64,000 nucleotides of DNA from positions 682,001 through 746,000 of the forward strand of contig NZ_VAUP01000015.1 of NCBI RefSeq assembly GCF_005871085.1, written 5' to 3'. The translations under genes were made by a program, and so were the position numbers. Under the pieces are notes generated by a model that was given only the letters and a program-made list of their open reading frames with translations, had not been told where the DNA came from and searched no databases. The DNA is from Xanthobacter autotrophicus. Its GTDB lineage: Bacteria > Pseudomonadota > Alphaproteobacteria > Rhizobiales > Xanthobacteraceae. Positions within the stretch are counted from its first letter, which is position 1, and each line of letters opens with the position of its first letter. Shown in pieces: positions 46,503 through 57,170 of this stretch.

Positions 46503-47711
46503 TCAGCGGTCCACCTCGCCGAACACGATGTCGAGCGAACCCAGCACCGCCGAAACGTCGGCGAGCATGTGGCCGCGGCAGAGGAAATCCATCGCCTGCA
46601 GGTGGGCGAAGCCCGGAGCGCGGATCTTGCAGCGATACGGCTTGTTGGTGCCGTCGGAGACGAGATAGACACCGAACTCGCCCTTGGGCGCCTCGACGGC
46701 CGCATACACGTCGCCCTCGGGCACGTGGAAGCCCTCAGTATAGAGCTTGAAGTGATGGATGAGCGCTTCCATGGAGCGCTTCATCTCGCCCCGCTTGGGC
46801 GGCACGATCTTGTTGTCAGTGGTGGAGACCGGGCCGGTCTCCTTCAGCAGGCGCTCCACGCACTGTTTCATGATCTTGGTGGACTGGCGCATCTCTTCCA
46901 TGCGCACCACGTAGCGATCGTAGCAGTCGCCGTGCTTGCCGATGGGAATGTCGAAATCCAGCTCGGAATAGCACTCATAGGGCTGGGCGCGGCGCAGGTC
47001 CCAGGCGGCACCGGAGCCACGCACCATCACGCCCGAGAAGCCCCAGGCCAGCGCGTCTTCCAGCGTCACCACGCCGATGTCCACGGTGCGCTGCTTGAAG
47101 ATGCGGTTCTCGGTGACGAGGCCGTCGAGATCGTCCAGCAGCTTCAGGAACGGGTCGCAAAAGGCGCCGATGTCCTCCACCAGCGCCCGCGGCAGGTCCT
47201 GGTGCACGCCGCCGGGCCGGAAATAGGCCGCATGCATGCGGCTGCCCGAGGCACGCTCATAGAAGATCATGAGCTTCTCGCGCTCCTCGAAGCCCCACAA
47301 AGGCGGGGTCAGCGCGCCCACGTCCATGGCGAACGTGGTCACGTTGAGGAGGTGGGAGAGCAGGCGCCCGATCTCGGAATACAGCACGCGGATGAGCTGG
47401 CCGCGCTTGGGCACCTCGATGCCCAGCAGCTTCTCCACCGACAGGCAGAAGGCGTGCTCCTGGTTCATGGGCGCGCAATAGTCGAGCCGGTCGAAATAGG
47501 GCACGGCCTGAAGATACGTCTTGGCCTCGATCAGCTTCTCGGTGCCACGGTGCAGGAGGCCGATATGCGGATCCACCCGCTCGACCACCTCGCCATCCAG
47601 TTCCAGCACGAGGCGCAGCACGCCGTGCGCAGCAGGATGCTGCGGGCCGAAATTGATCTGGAAGTTGCGGACCTTGTCGGCCGGCTTCAGCTCGTCGGCG
47701 ATGTCAACCAT
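46503..47711 (-). CDS. nuoD: NADH-quinone oxidoreductase subunit D
   Basis: 49-kDa-type subunit, 402 residues, related to [NiFe]-hydrogenase large subunits; forms the quinone pocket with NuoB. Starts [30 protein letters not shown] (quoted in part: [15 protein letters not shown]), has the catalytic His/Tyr loop and HPGxxG-like [10 protein letters not shown], and the C-terminal DIVFGEVDR end. Separate from NuoC, unlike the fused NuoCD of enterics. Confidence 0.97.
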   Translation of the reverse strand: MVDIADELKPADKVRNFQINFGPQHPAAHGVLRLVLELDGEVVERVDPHIGLLHRGTEKLIEAKTYLQAVPYFDRLDYCAPMNQEHAFCLSVEKLLGIEVPKRGQLIRVLYSEIGRLLSHLLNVTTFAMDVGALTPPLWGFEEREKLMIFYERASGSRMHAAYFRPGGVHQDLPRALVEDIGAFCDPFLKLLDDLDGLVTENRIFKQRTVDIGVVTLEDALAWGFSGVMVRGSGAAWDLRRAQPYECYSELDFDIPIGKHGDCYDRYVVRMEEMRQSTKIMKQCVERLLKETGPVSTTDNKIVPPKRGEMKRSMEALIHHFKLYTEGFHVPEGDVYAAVEAPKGEFGVYLVSDGTNKPYRCKIRAPGFAHLQAMDFLCRGHMLADVSAVLGSLDIVFGEVDR

Positions 47712-47722
47712 AAGGCGCTCCC

Positions 47723-48352
47723 TCAGCCGGCCTTGGGGGGAACGGGCGGCTGGCCCGAGGCCTTCTCGTCACCGGGAAGGACGTATTCGACGCCCTCCCA
47801 CGGGGAGAGGAAGTCGAAGTTGCGGAATTCCTGCGGCAGGCGCACCGGCTCATAGACCACGCGCTTCTGCTCGTCGTCGTAGCGCACCTCCACGAAGCCC
47901 GTGGTCGGGAAGTCCTTGCGCAGGGGATGCCCGTCGAAGCCGTAGTCGGTGAGCAGGCGGCGCAGTTCCGGGTGGCCGGTGAACAGGATGCCATACATGT
48001 CGTAGGCCTCCCGCTCGAACCAGTTGGCGCCGGGAAAGACCGAGCAGATGGAAGGAACCGGGGTATCCTCGTCGGTCTCCACCTTCAGGCGGATACGGAC
48101 GTTCTGCTTCAGTGACAGCAGGTGATAGACCACGTCGAAACGCTTCTCGCGGGCCGGATAATCGACGCCGCACACGTCCACGATGCAGTGGAACAGGCAG
48201 GCCGGATCATCCCGCAGGAAAGTCGCGACCTTCACAATCTGCGCCGGCTCGATCTGCAGCGTCAGCTCGCCATGGGCCACGGCGGCGCCGAGCACGGCGC
48301 CGGGAAGGGCCGCCGATGCGTGCGTCGCGAGGTCGTTGAGGGCTTCATCCAT
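47723..48352 (-). CDS. nuoC: NADH-quinone oxidoreductase subunit C
   Basis: 30-kDa-type subunit, 209 residues. [20 protein letters not shown] and [20 protein letters not shown] are the family signature. The C-terminal 25 residues are Pro-rich. It lies 11 bases before nuoD and 15 bases after nuoB. Confidence 0.97.
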   Translation of the reverse strand: MDEALNDLATHASAALPGAVLGAAVAHGELTLQIEPAQIVKVATFLRDDPACLFHCIVDVCGVDYPAREKRFDVVYHLLSLKQNVRIRLKVETDEDTPVPSICSVFPGANWFEREAYDMYGILFTGHPELRRLLTDYGFDGHPLRKDFPTTGFVEVRYDDEQKRVVYEPVRLPQEFRNFDFLSPWEGVEYVLPGDEKASGQPPVPPKAG

Positions 48353-48367
48353 CGAATTGCTCCCGGC

Positions 48368-48952
48368 TCAGCGCTCGATGGTGCCGATGCGGCGGATCTT
48401 CTTCTGCAGCAGCAGCACGCCATAGAGCAGCGCTTCCGCAGTGGGCGGGCAGCCCGGCACGTAGATATCAACCGGCACGATGCGATCGCAGCCGCGTACC
48501 ACCGCATAGGAGAAGTGATAGTAGCCGCCGCCGTTGGCGCAGGAGCCCATGGAGATGACGTAGCGCGGCTCCGGCATCTGGTCGTAGACCTTGCGCAGTG
48601 CCGGGGCCATCTTGTTGGTCAGCGTGCCGGCGACGATCATCACGTCCGACTGGCGCGGCGAGGCGCGGGGCGCGAAACCGAAGCGCTCCACGTCATAGCG
48701 CGGCATGGAGACTTGCATCATCTCCACCGCGCAGCAGGCGAGGCCGAAGGTCATCCACATGAGCGAGCCGGTGCGCGCCCAGGTGATGAGATCGTCGGCG
48801 GTGGTGAGGATGAAGCCCTTGTCCGCCAGCTCGGCATTGATCTCCTTGAAGAAGGGATCATCCGCACCCACGGGGCGGCCGGTGGAGGGATCGACGATGC
48901 CCTTGGGGGCAGGCGCGATCTCGGGCTTGGTGGCCGAAGGGGTCAGTCCCAT
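48368..48952 (-). CDS. nuoB: NADH-quinone oxidoreductase subunit B
   Basis: PSST subunit, 194 residues, carrying the terminal N2 [4Fe-4S] cluster. Ligands lie in [12 protein letters not shown] (adjacent Cys pair), [20 protein letters not shown] and [18 protein letters not shown] 48952 gives [20 protein letters not shown], a typical leader, and overlaps the end of nuoA by 10 bases. Confidence 0.97.
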   Translation of the reverse strand: MGLTPSATKPEIAPAPKGIVDPSTGRPVGADDPFFKEINAELADKGFILTTADDLITWARTGSLMWMTFGLACCAVEMMQVSMPRYDVERFGFAPRASPRQSDVMIVAGTLTNKMAPALRKVYDQMPEPRYVISMGSCANGGGYYHFSYAVVRGCDRIVPVDIYVPGCPPTAEALLYGVLLLQKKIRRIGTIER

Positions 48953-49308
48953 TCCAGAGCTCCCTTGCGCCATTCGTAGATGAAGCCAACGGTGAGGACA
49001 CCGAGGAACGTCATCATCGACCAGAATCCGAGGTCGCCGAGGCCACCGAATGTGATGGCCCACGGAAACAGGAAGGCCACTTCCAGGTCGAAGATGATGA
49101 AGAGGATCGCGACGAGATAGAAGCGCGCGTCGAAGGTCATTCGCGCATCGTCGAACGCATTGAAGCCGCATTCGTAGGCCGACAGTTTCTCCGGATCCGG
49201 ATTCTGATAGGCCACGATGAAGGGCGAAGCGAGCAGGGCGAGCCCGATCACCAGCGACACGCCGATGAAAATGACCACCGGCAGATAATCCATGAGCAAC
49301 GCGTTCAT
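48943..49308 (-). CDS. nuoA: NADH-quinone oxidoreductase subunit A
   Basis: Three-helix membrane subunit, 121 residues, first gene of the operon. [20 protein letters not shown] is the conserved cytoplasmic loop with the Cys near the quinone site, followed by [20 protein letters not shown] with its membrane acids. ATG 49308 begins [16 protein letters not shown]. The operon promoter must lie in the gap upstream. Confidence 0.97.
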   Translation of the reverse strand: MNALLMDYLPVVIFIGVSLVIGLALLASPFIVAYQNPDPEKLSAYECGFNAFDDARMTFDARFYLVAILFIIFDLEVAFLFPWAITFGGLGDLGFWSMMTFLGVLTVGFIYEWRKGALEWD

Positions 49309-49848
49309 TTTGCTCGCACCTCGGGGCGCTGGATCGGGGCTAGAAGCGGCGCAGATCGTCACATCGCGACGATCGGGCGATGCGCTTGAAGCGGTACCGC
49401 GCCGTTCGGCTAGAGGAATTCGAAACGACGCCGCAGCCTTATCGCAGCGCCAGATGGGAGGCAAGTGCGCGCTTCGGCGAAGGTGCTGCCCCATCCCGGC
49501 AACGAGGGGGAACGGGCAGCGCGCGACGTCCCAGCTTGCGGCCTCGTCTCAGCTTGGAGAGGGCGCAAATAGGACAGGAATGTGCCTTCACAGCCCACGC
49601 GGACACCTGGGATGATGAGCCGGCAACCCGGGGCCTCGGGCCTTGTACGGCGCCATGCGACACAATGCCTTGTCGATGCCCCGGGCCGCGTACCAAATTC
49701 CTGACCGCGGCTGACGGAACGGGGATGCCCGCGAAGCCCGGATCGGATGGTTGGCCCCGCCCCGTATTGCATCACCCGTGTTTGCGAGGCCCGGAGCCTG
49801 GCGAGCACGGGACGCCTGTTTTTGGAGCGCACTCATGTGCAGCGCAGC
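49309..49848. other. Upstream region of the nuo operon
   Basis: 540 bases between nuoA and the hairpin that ends the DUF3300 gene. I see no credible gene; frames in it are short and without family resemblance. It should contain the nuo promoter and any aerobic/anaerobic control sites, but I could not pick a -35/-10 pair with confidence. Confidence 0.45.
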
Positions 49849-49886
49849 ATACCGGCCGGCGCGAGGTGAGTCGCGCCGGCCGGTAT
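49849..49886 (-). terminator. Strong hairpin after the DUF3300 gene
   Basis: ATACCGGCCGGCGCGA (49849-49864) and its exact complement (49871-49886) form a 16-bp stem with a GGTGAG loop, eight bases after the DUF3300 stop on the minus strand. There is no T run, but a stem this stable probably ends or protects the transcript. Confidence 0.65.
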
Positions 49887-49894
49887 CGCCTGAG

Positions 49895-51484
49895 TCAACG
49901 ACGCCCGCCGCGGCCACCGCCGCCATGCGGCCTGACGGCGCCACCACTCCTCGGCGCGCCACCGGACCGCATCTGCGGCGCGCGACCGGGGTGCCCCCCG
50001 CCGGATCGCATCTGCGGAGAATGGGCGGTCGGCCTCGCGCCGCCCCCCCTCTTGATCTGCTGCGCCCCGCCGCCGGGCGGGCCTTTGGGCGCGCGCTTCA
50101 CGCTGGCGCCGGCCGGCTTCCCTGGGCCGCCAGCAGAGCCACCCGGCCGGCTTGAAGCGCCACCCGGCTTGCCCGGACCACCGAACTGACCGGCGCCGCC
50201 GGGCTTGCCGACACCGCCGGGGCCGCCCGGTTTGCCCGGCCCACCGACACCTCCCGGACCACCCGGTCCGCCTGGCTTGCCCGGACCGCCCGGGCCACCT
50301 GCACCGCCGATGAACCCTGGCCCACCCGGGCCTCCGGGGCCGCCCGGCTTACCCGGCCCGCCCGGACCACCGGGACCGCCGGGACCGCCGGGCTTGCCGG
50401 GCATCGGCTTGCCGGGATTCGGCTTCCAGGGCTGCCCGCCCCCGGGACCCGGGCCACCCCAATGACCAGGATCTCCCGGACCTCCAGGGCCACCCGGACC
50501 ACCGGGCCCTCCCGGACCGCCGGGGCCTCCTGGGCCTCCCGGCCAGCCGCCGGGGCCACCGGGACCGCCCGGCCAGCCACCCGGCGGGCGCGGCGGCGGC
50601 GGGCGCCAGCCGGGATAGCCGGGCCATACCGGCGGATAGACCCAGCCGCGTCCCCAGTTCCACGAATTGTTCCAGGCATTGCCCACCAGCACGCCAGCGC
50701 CGAAGGCCAGCAGCCCCACGCCCGCGGCGGTGTAGATGGTCGAATAGTCATACTCGGGCACATAGAGCACGGTGGGATCGGACGAGGTAATGTAGACGAC
50801 GCTGCGTCCGCCCTCCTCGCGCCGCGTCACCACCTGCTTGTCGTTGGTCTTGAGCGAGCCCACGGCCTCGGCCTTGGCGCGCAGGGCCTGGATGGCCACG
50901 GACACGTCCTCGGGCTGCATCACGAAGGCAAAGCCGATGGACTGGGTCGATTCCAGGTCCTCGTTCAGCTTGGCGACCACGGTGGGAAAGCGCACCATCG
51001 CCTTCACTGAGGGGTCCCACTTCTGCGCATCGGCGCCAGCGAAGTTGCCCTTGTTCACCGCCGTTTTGTTACGCTCGATCCAGCGCTGGGCCTGCACCAG
51101 CTCCAGGGGATAGGCGGTCGCCGGCAGCATCTGCGCCAGCAGCGTGTCGGGGTAGAGCGCATAGGGGGCGAGCAGCGTCTCCAGTTCAGCCAGCGTATAG
51201 CGCAACTGGGTGTCCTGCGCGGCCGGAGCGGGCGGCACGGCGGCGCTGGCATCCGGCGGCGCGGCCGGCACTGGGGGGGCCGGCATGGGAGCGGCCGGCA
51301 CAGGAGCAGCAGACACCGGCGGAGCGGCAACCGGTGGCTGCGGGGCGACGACGGCCGGCGGCCCCGCATCGGGCGGCGGCGACTGCGCCAGGGCTGGATA
51401 AACGCTGGTGGTCCACCCGAATGCCAATGCGACCGCGAGGCGCGACCAGCCCGCGAGTTCCCGGCGACGACCCGACATTGCCAT
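49895..51484 (-). CDS. DUF3300 protein with collagen-like Gly-Gly-Pro tail
   Basis: 529 residues. A signal peptide (cleavage near ALAQ) is followed by a Pro/Ala-rich linker, then DUF3300 (about 90-250; [53 protein letters not shown]). A hydrophobic stretch near 255-272 ([17 protein letters not shown]) leads into a Trp/Pro segment and about 170 residues of Gly-Gly-Pro, Gly-Lys-Pro triplets, nearly uninterrupted in phase like collagen. The last 70 residues are Gly/Arg-rich ([17 protein letters not shown] repeats). Function is unknown; periplasmic or surface location is inferred. A weakly supported alternative start is MSGRRRE, two codons in. Confidence 0.85.
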   Translation of the reverse strand: MAMSGRRRELAGWSRLAVALAFGWTTSVYPALAQSPPPDAGPPAVVAPQPPVAAPPVSAAPVPAAPMPAPPVPAAPPDASAAVPPAPAAQDTQLRYTLAELETLLAPYALYPDTLLAQMLPATAYPLELVQAQRWIERNKTAVNKGNFAGADAQKWDPSVKAMVRFPTVVAKLNEDLESTQSIGFAFVMQPEDVSVAIQALRAKAEAVGSLKTNDKQVVTRREEGGRSVVYITSSDPTVLYVPEYDYSTIYTAAGVGLLAFGAGVLVGNAWNNSWNWGRGWVYPPVWPGYPGWRPPPPRPPGGWPGGPGGPGGWPGGPGGPGGPGGPGGPGGPGGPGDPGHWGGPGPGGGQPWKPNPGKPMPGKPGGPGGPGGPGGPGKPGGPGGPGGPGFIGGAGGPGGPGKPGGPGGPGGVGGPGKPGGPGGVGKPGGAGQFGGPGKPGGASSRPGGSAGGPGKPAGASVKRAPKGPPGGGAQQIKRGGGARPTAHSPQMRSGGGHPGRAPQMRSGGAPRSGGAVRPHGGGGRGGRR

Positions 51485-51634
51485 AACGACCTCCCTTGTC
51501 CCCGGACGCCTGAAAACGCACGCGTCAGGGGCCCGGGCAGGTTGGCACAGACCTGGGCAAAGCCCTTAATCGGCCGCCACGAAGGCCCGCACGCGCCAAA
51601 CAATGCGCAATTCCCGAGCCCCCGTCTACTCGGG

Positions 51635-54166
51635 TCAAGCGCGTAACGTCTCGCTGACGGCCGCCACCAACTGCTTGAGGGAGAAGGGCTTGGGTAGGAA
51701 CGAAAAGCGCTCGCTGGGCGGCAGGTTGCGGGCGAAGGCCTCCTCGGCGTAGCCGGAGATGAAGATGACCTTGAGCGCAGGGTCACGCGCCCGCAATTCC
51801 CTCAGCAGGGTGGGTCCGTCCATCTCCGGCATGACCACGTCGGAAATCACGATATCCACAGTGCCGGCGGCCTCGAACAGCTCCAGCGCCTCGACACCGC
51901 TCGCCGCTGCCAGAACCTCGTAGCCGCGATTGGCCAGTGCGCGGCTGGCGAAGGCCCGTACCGCGTCCTCGTCCTCCACCAGGAGCACCCGCCCCTGACC
52001 TGTGAGGTCAGCGACCTTGGATTCCGGCTCGGCGGGGCGCGGCGCCTCCTCCTCCACCGCGCCGGTGTGGCGCGGCAGGAACACGCGGAAGGTGGTGCCG
52101 GCCCCAAGCTCGCTCTCGGCGAGGATGGTGCCGCCGGTCTGCTCCACGATACCGTAGACGGTGGAGAGGCCGAGCCCGGTGCCCTTGCCTACCTCCTTGG
52201 TAGAAAAGAAGGGCTCGAAGATCTTGCCCATGATCTCGGGCGGGATGCCGGTGCCGGTGTCCGCAACCTCCACCAGCACATAGTCGCCTTCGGGCAGGCG
52301 CTGCCCGTAGGACGTGGAGGCGGCGGCCGGGACGTTGGACGTGCGCACCGTCAGCGTGCCGCCGTCCGGCATGGCGTCGCGGGCGTTCACCGCGAGGTTG
52401 ATGATCACCTGCTCGAACTGGTTCTTGTCCACCTTCACCGGCCACAGGTCGCGGGCGTGCTGGACCTCCAGCGTGATGCGCTCGCCGATGAGACGGCGCA
52501 GCAGGGCGGCCGCGTCGGAAATCACATCGGTGAGTTCGATCACCTGCGGCAGCAGGGTCTGGCGCCGGGAGAAGGCGAGCAACTGCCCCACCAGGCCGGC
52601 GGCACGGTTGGCGTTCTGCTTGATCTGCATGATGTCCGGGAAGGACGGGTCGCTCTGGCGATGCTTTACCAGCAGCAGGTCGCAATAGCCCAGAATCGCT
52701 GTGAGGATATTATTGAAGTCGTGCGCGACACCGCCCGCCAGATGGCCCACTGCCTGCAGCTTCTGCGATTCGGCGAATTGCGCCTCCAACTGCTTCTGTT
52801 CGCTGGTGTCGATGGCGCACAGGGCGATGTCCCCGCCCCCGCCCGGCCCGAGCGCGGCGGCGTAAAGGCGGGCCGAGCGGCCGGCCGGGCCAGCGAGAGT
52901 CACGTCGCAGGGCGCGGGCGGCTCGCCCCCTTGTACCGCGCCGGCCAGAAGACTTTCGGCTCCGGCCGCATCGGCCACAAGGGTTCCCAGAGGCCGTCCG
53001 GCGGCATCGCGGCCGAACAGGCGGGCGAAGGCGGCATTGGCGGCGCGAACGTGGCCGGCCGGGTCCACCAATGCCAAAGCCAACGGCGCGTTCAGGAAGA
53101 ACAGGTCCGATGATGCCGCCGGCGCGTCGGTCATCACCCGCCGGGACTCCCCCTCCCGCTCGGGCAATGCGTGCGCGAGCCCGTCGAGGGGTATGGCGGC
53201 GGCCACCATGCCCTCGGCCGGCGCCTGGGCCGGCGCGAGGCGAAGGAGCGCGGGAAGGCGCGTGCCATCCTTGCGGGTCAGCGCGACGGCGAGGGCGGCT
53301 TCCGTTCCAGCAGCCAGCGCTTGTTCCAGGCGGCCGAGATCGTCAGGCGCCACCACCTCGCGCACATCGCGACCGTCCGGTCCCCAATCGGCGAGGACAT
53401 AGCCGAGCATGCGGCACAAAGTGAGATTCGGCGCCAGCACACGGCCGCCCGACAGATGCAGCAGACCCGCCGGCGCCCGTTCCCAGACGGCCACCAGATC
53501 CGCCCCGGGAACCAGCTCGGAAATCTGCGGCGCCTCCACCGCAGGGTGCGCCGGGGCCTCGGGGGCGATGGGCGACATCGCAACGTCCTGGGGGTCCTGG
53601 GCCGTGCGCAGCGTCCACAGCACCCGGCGGGGCGAACCCAGGGGATGCACGCTGACCTCCAGCCGCCGCCCGCCGGGACCTGTGGCGAAGGCGACGGCGC
53701 TGCGGCCCTCGGCGTTGGCCGCGACCGCATTCAGAAGCTCACCCACCATGGGCTGGCTACCGGGAATGCGCGCCAGGAAGCGCTCGGGCACGGGTGGCGC
53801 GTCGACCCCGCTGCGGCACATGCGCAGATAGGCGGCGTTGGACTCCACCACCCGCTCACCGTCCTCCACCACCGCCATGGCGTCGCCTGAGGCGGCCAGC
53901 ACGGCCCCCGCAAGGGGATCCTCCGGTTCGCCGCCGGTCAGCGCGCGCCGCACGGCGAGCACCAGCTCGATGCCGCCCACCACGGCAAGCGCCACCACCA
54001 GCGCCGAGACCACCGCATTCGTCCCCTCGCCGAGGAACAGCCCCGCCGCGAAGCCGCCGGCCAGTGCCGCGACGACGGCCAGAACAGAACGTGCTGCCCG
54101 GCTCGCCGCCCTGCCGCGGCTCACCCGCCCGCCGGTGCCATTTTCGGTCCGTCGCTCACCGCTCAT
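51635..54166 (-). CDS. cckA: CckA-like hybrid histidine kinase
   Basis: 843 residues. Two N-terminal helices (28-47, 50-72), PAS-like domains through about residue 460, a HisKA domain with phosphoacceptor His482 in [20 protein letters not shown], an HATPase domain ([58 protein letters not shown]) and a C-terminal receiver with Asp776 in [13 protein letters not shown] and KPF near the end. This is the CckA layout: in alphaproteobacteria CckA phosphorylates ChpT and so CtrA/CpdR to time the cell cycle. The PAS regions are divergent. The FliO-domain gene is divergent from it. Confidence 0.9.
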   Translation of the reverse strand: MSGERRTENGTGGRVSRGRAASRAARSVLAVVAALAGGFAAGLFLGEGTNAVVSALVVALAVVGGIELVLAVRRALTGGEPEDPLAGAVLAASGDAMAVVEDGERVVESNAAYLRMCRSGVDAPPVPERFLARIPGSQPMVGELLNAVAANAEGRSAVAFATGPGGRRLEVSVHPLGSPRRVLWTLRTAQDPQDVAMSPIAPEAPAHPAVEAPQISELVPGADLVAVWERAPAGLLHLSGGRVLAPNLTLCRMLGYVLADWGPDGRDVREVVAPDDLGRLEQALAAGTEAALAVALTRKDGTRLPALLRLAPAQAPAEGMVAAAIPLDGLAHALPEREGESRRVMTDAPAASSDLFFLNAPLALALVDPAGHVRAANAAFARLFGRDAAGRPLGTLVADAAGAESLLAGAVQGGEPPAPCDVTLAGPAGRSARLYAAALGPGGGGDIALCAIDTSEQKQLEAQFAESQKLQAVGHLAGGVAHDFNNILTAILGYCDLLLVKHRQSDPSFPDIMQIKQNANRAAGLVGQLLAFSRRQTLLPQVIELTDVISDAAALLRRLIGERITLEVQHARDLWPVKVDKNQFEQVIINLAVNARDAMPDGGTLTVRTSNVPAAASTSYGQRLPEGDYVLVEVADTGTGIPPEIMGKIFEPFFSTKEVGKGTGLGLSTVYGIVEQTGGTILAESELGAGTTFRVFLPRHTGAVEEEAPRPAEPESKVADLTGQGRVLLVEDEDAVRAFASRALANRGYEVLAAASGVEALELFEAAGTVDIVISDVVMPEMDGPTLLRELRARDPALKVIFISGYAEEAFARNLPPSERFSFLPKPFSLKQLVAAVSETLRA

Positions 54167-54630
54167 TGCAGCCGTCCTGCTCCGTCACACCGCACCGCAA
54201 AAAATCCGATCCCACGAGGGTGAATCGGCCCATTTGGTGAATCTGCCCCTAAACTCATGACAAAAGAACACGTTAACCGATCATCTTCCGTAAGGTCAGA
54301 ACGAAGCATTCCCCGATGGTGCGCCTGCATTGTGCCGCCAAATGCGCATACGCCTTAATTCCTGCCATGATTATCAACAAAAGCTTAGGCCTTGAGCTTC
54401 AGGATCACAGCCTGTGCGCCGGGCGGCGTGTGCGGGTCCGAGGCTGACGCACATATCGAGCCGGTGACGAGAGGCTAGAGCGCGCGCTGATCGGATTGCA
54501 CCGCAATCTGTTCGGATAACGCATTCTCTTTCTTGAGGTTAAAGCCGCCGTCGTCGGCATGGGGGTTTCCCCGACAGCGTTTCGTGGTCCACAGGCACAC
54601 GAAAGCGCCTTACATCAGAGCGGAGGCATG
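54167..54630. other. Divergent promoter region between cckA and the FliO-domain gene
   Basis: 464 bases, no gene. It holds the 49-base repeat copy B (54489-54537), within which GATTGC-ACC-GCAATC forms a small hairpin. 54260-54400 is less GC-rich and probably contains the cckA promoter; one TTAACC half-site at about 54273 is not enough to call a CtrA box. Confidence 0.45.
54489..54537. repeat. 49-base dispersed repeat (copy B)
   Basis: Counterpart of 30811-30859 with 37 of 49 identical positions and no gaps by eye. The inner GATTGCACCGCAATC is an inverted repeat here but not in copy A. Confidence 0.5.
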
Positions 54631-56310
54631 ATGCTACAGCAGTTGTTCGGGTCCCAGCTGGCGCTTCCGATCCGCCTGGCGATCGCCGTCGTCGTGATCG
54701 GTGCGTTGTTGGCCGTGACAGTGCTGGTGATGCGACGCCTCACCAGCCGTGGACGCGGCCCCGTCCGGAGCGGCCGCGCCGGTCCTCGCCTTGCGGTTCT
54801 GGACAGCGTGGCGGTCGACCAGCGCCGGCGCCTTGTCCTGGTGCGCCGTGACGAAGTGGAACACCTGCTCCTCGTGGGCGGCGCCAGCGACATCGTAGTG
54901 GAGCACCAGATTGCGGTCGAGGACGAGGACGCGGCCATTGCGGCTTCTCCCGCACCGGCCCTCGCTGCCTCCCGCGAGGCGCCCGCGTTGCAGCGCGCCG
55001 CCGGACGCCGTGGCCTCCAGGCCCCGGCCGCGCCGCCGTCTCCCGAAGCTCTCGCCGCAGCTACCGTTGCGCCCCAAATTGCGCCGACCCTGCCGACGCC
55101 GGAACCCGCCCCTGCGGCGGCCTTTGCGCCGCCCCCCGCCGCCACTGCGCCCGCACCGGCCGCCCCCCGCGAGGACCGGCGCCCCCTGCCCTCCCGCCGC
55201 CCCCTGCTGCGCAACGAAAGCCCCGCATCGGCGCCGCGGGCCGTGCGCCCTGCTGCCGAGGCCCCAGCCATCACCCCTCCCGCGCCCTCTGCGTACACGG
55301 CACGGCCGGCGTCACAGTCGCCGCTGATGGCCCCCGCACCGGCGGTTGAGCCGGACGCCGTCCGGCTCGCGCCCGCCGAGCCCCGGAAGGCGCCCGAGAT
55401 CGAGCTCGCGCCGCCCGCGCGGGTCGAGCCGGCACCTCTGCCGCGGATGGAACCCGCCCGGTCCGAAGCCCCGGCCATCGATGGCCGTCTCGACGATCTG
55501 GCGCATCGCCTTGATGCGGCCCTCGCCCATTCCGCGCCGGCGCACCCCGCCCCCCCCGAGCCCCAGTTGAGCCTGGCCGATCTGCTCGGCGAGACGCCCG
55601 AAAAGCCCGTCGAGTCGGACGCCGCAGCCAAGGAGACCGCCCCCAGGGACATCGCCCCCAAGGCGGAACCCGGAGTGGCACACAAGTCCGAATCTGCGCC
55701 CGAACCGGCCATCCAGCCCGAGCCCGCGATCGACAGCCCGCAGGTGCGCCCGTCTGACCGCCCGCTGTCGCGCTTCCTCTACCAGTCGCGCTCCCGTTCG
55801 GAGCCCCGCGTCGGCGACGAGGTACGACCGCGTCTGGATCCGCTCCGGGCGGAGCGCCCGTCGGAGGATGGCGCCCGCCCGGCCGCACCCGCCCGCGTCG
55901 AGCCGCCGCTGCGTCCGCGCGAGTTCGCGTTCCGCCCGTTGGAAGCCAGCCCCCGCGAACCCGCGACCCGGGAGGCGTCTGCCCTGGACGCGTCCCGCCG
56001 CGAACCGCCGGCCCTGCGCGAGATCACCCGCGAACCGCTGCGCACCAGCGAGCCCGCAGCGACCCTTCCCCGTCCGCAGGGCACCGTCGACACCAAGACC
56101 GAGACCGCCAACGAGGTGAAAGCCGAGGCCAAGGCGGAGGAAGATGCCCCGTCCCGTGCCGGCTTCATCCCGACCGTCGCGCCCAAGGCTACCGAGACCG
56201 CTCCTGATGCCCCGGTTGTAGCACCGGAGCCGAAGGCGAAGGATCCGCTCGACGATTTCGATGCGGAGATGGCCAACCTGCTCGGCCGCAGCAGCGCCCG
56301 CGGGCATTGA
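54631..56310 (+). CDS. FliO-domain protein with a long Pro/Ala-rich tail
   Basis: 559 residues from ATG 54631 (GGAGG four bases upstream of it). One N-terminal membrane helix (LPIRLAIAVVVIGALLAVTV) is followed by a FliO-like domain: GPRLAVLDSVAVDQRRRLVL, VRRDEVEHLLLVGGASDIVV. Canonical FliO is about 120 residues and part of the flagellar export gate. From residue 100 on the protein is Pro/Ala/Glu/Arg-rich and looks disordered, ending LDDFDAEMANLLGR. There are no flagellar genes nearby; in related bacteria a FliO-like gene sits between cckA and dksA in the same way, so a non-flagellar role is possible. Confidence 0.8.
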   Translation: MLQQLFGSQLALPIRLAIAVVVIGALLAVTVLVMRRLTSRGRGPVRSGRAGPRLAVLDSVAVDQRRRLVLVRRDEVEHLLLVGGASDIVVEHQIAVEDEDAAIAASPAPALAASREAPALQRAAGRRGLQAPAAPPSPEALAAATVAPQIAPTLPTPEPAPAAAFAPPPAATAPAPAAPREDRRPLPSRRPLLRNESPASAPRAVRPAAEAPAITPPAPSAYTARPASQSPLMAPAPAVEPDAVRLAPAEPRKAPEIELAPPARVEPAPLPRMEPARSEAPAIDGRLDDLAHRLDAALAHSAPAHPAPPEPQLSLADLLGETPEKPVESDAAAKETAPRDIAPKAEPGVAHKSESAPEPAIQPEPAIDSPQVRPSDRPLSRFLYQSRSRSEPRVGDEVRPRLDPLRAERPSEDGARPAAPARVEPPLRPREFAFRPLEASPREPATREASALDASRREPPALREITREPLRTSEPAATLPRPQGTVDTKTETANEVKAEAKAEEDAPSRAGFIPTVAPKATETAPDAPVVAPEPKAKDPLDDFDAEMANLLGRSSARGH

Positions 56311-56368
56311 GCAATGCGTCTCGGCACCGGTCATGGATCGGCGCCGCCGGCATGAGGTAGGCCGATTG

Positions 56369-56413
56369 AACAAAAAGGGCCGGCGACGCAATGCATCGCC
56401 GGCCCTTTTTGTT
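56369..56413. terminator. Bidirectional intrinsic terminator
   Basis: AACAAAAAGGGCCGGCGA (56369-56386) and its exact complement (56396-56413) form an 18-bp stem with a 9-base loop; the A and T runs at the two ends supply a T tract in both directions. It serves the FliO-domain gene and dksA, which converge here. Confidence 0.93.
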
Positions 56414-56449
56414 TTACCCAAGTGCCCGAGACGGCGTTCGTCGCAGGCG

Positions 56450-56866
56450 TCAGTCGTCGCGATAGACGCGCTCGCGCCGTTCGTGCCGCTCCTGCGCTTC
56501 CACCGAAAGGGTGGCGATGGGGCGGGCCTCCAGGCGCTTCAGCGAGATGGGCTCGCCGGTGTCCTCGCAATAACCGTATGTGCCGTCCTCGATCCGTAGC
56601 AGCGCGGCATCGATCTTGGCGATGAGCTTGCGCTGGCGGTCGCGGGCGCGCAGCTCGATGGACCGGTCGGTCTCGGACGAGGCCCGATCGGCAAGATCGG
56701 GATGGTTCTGATTCTCGTCCTGAAGGTGCTGCAGGGTCTCGCGGGCCTCCTTCAGGATATCTTCCTTCCAGCGCAACAGCTTCACGCGAAAATACTCGCG
56801 CTGCCTGTCGTTCATGAAAGGCTCGTCCTCGCGGGGCCGATAGTCCTCGTCGATTTGGATCGACAT
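56450..56866 (-). CDS. dksA: DksA-type RNA polymerase-binding regulator
   Basis: 138 residues. Coiled-coil hairpin YFRVKLLRWKEDILKEARET ... SSETDRSIELRARDRQRKLI, which enters the polymerase secondary channel and works with ppGpp, and the C-terminal zinc-finger-like part. That finger has only one cysteine (GYCEDTGEPI; the other three positions are Thr, Ser and Ala: IATLSVEAQ), so zinc is probably not bound through four Cys. Single-Cys or Cys-poor DksA proteins are known in alphaproteobacteria. ATG 56866 follows GAGGA by eight bases. Confidence 0.93.
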   Translation of the reverse strand: MSIQIDEDYRPREDEPFMNDRQREYFRVKLLRWKEDILKEARETLQHLQDENQNHPDLADRASSETDRSIELRARDRQRKLIAKIDAALLRIEDGTYGYCEDTGEPISLKRLEARPIATLSVEAQERHERRERVYRDD

Positions 56867-57170
56867 CAGCAAGGTCCTCAATAAGCGTCGCTGACCCCTG
56901 GCACGGTGTCGCTTCGGGCCCTTGCATCCCAAGGATGCAGGATCCGGGCGAACCGTGCCGAGTCAACGACCTGAAGCGACCTCCTGGCGACCTGGCCGGC
57001 GGAGCCGGACCCTTCCGGACAGGAATGACGCTCCATTGTCGGGGGCGCTTATATCCACGCCGCAGGTTTCCGACAACCGGCATCGCAGGGTTCTCGGGGC
57101 TTGACGCCGCGCGCTCGGCCCCCGACCCTGCTGCGGTGCGGCGAGATGGCCGCCGGGAGGACGTGTATCC
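56867..57170. other. Divergent gap between dksA and the MoxR gene
   Basis: 304 bases with no gene I can support; presumably the promoters of both flanking genes. No repeat or hairpin stands out. Confidence 0.4.

Noticed and set aside
49410-49962. Several 80-140-codon frames upstream of nuoA
   Set aside because: Overlapping frames on both strands with Arg/Pro-rich content and no recognisable motif; treated as non-coding.
50205-50465. Proline/glycine tandem units that look like a repeat array or CRISPR
   Set aside because: The units are 9-base Gly-Gly-Pro codon repeats inside the DUF3300 gene; there are no spacers of constant length and no cas genes. The plus-strand Pro-rich frame is the shadow of the same repeat.
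54167-54630. CtrA box upstream of cckA
   Set aside because: Only a TTAACC half-site near 54273 is visible; the paired TTAA with seven-base spacing is missing.
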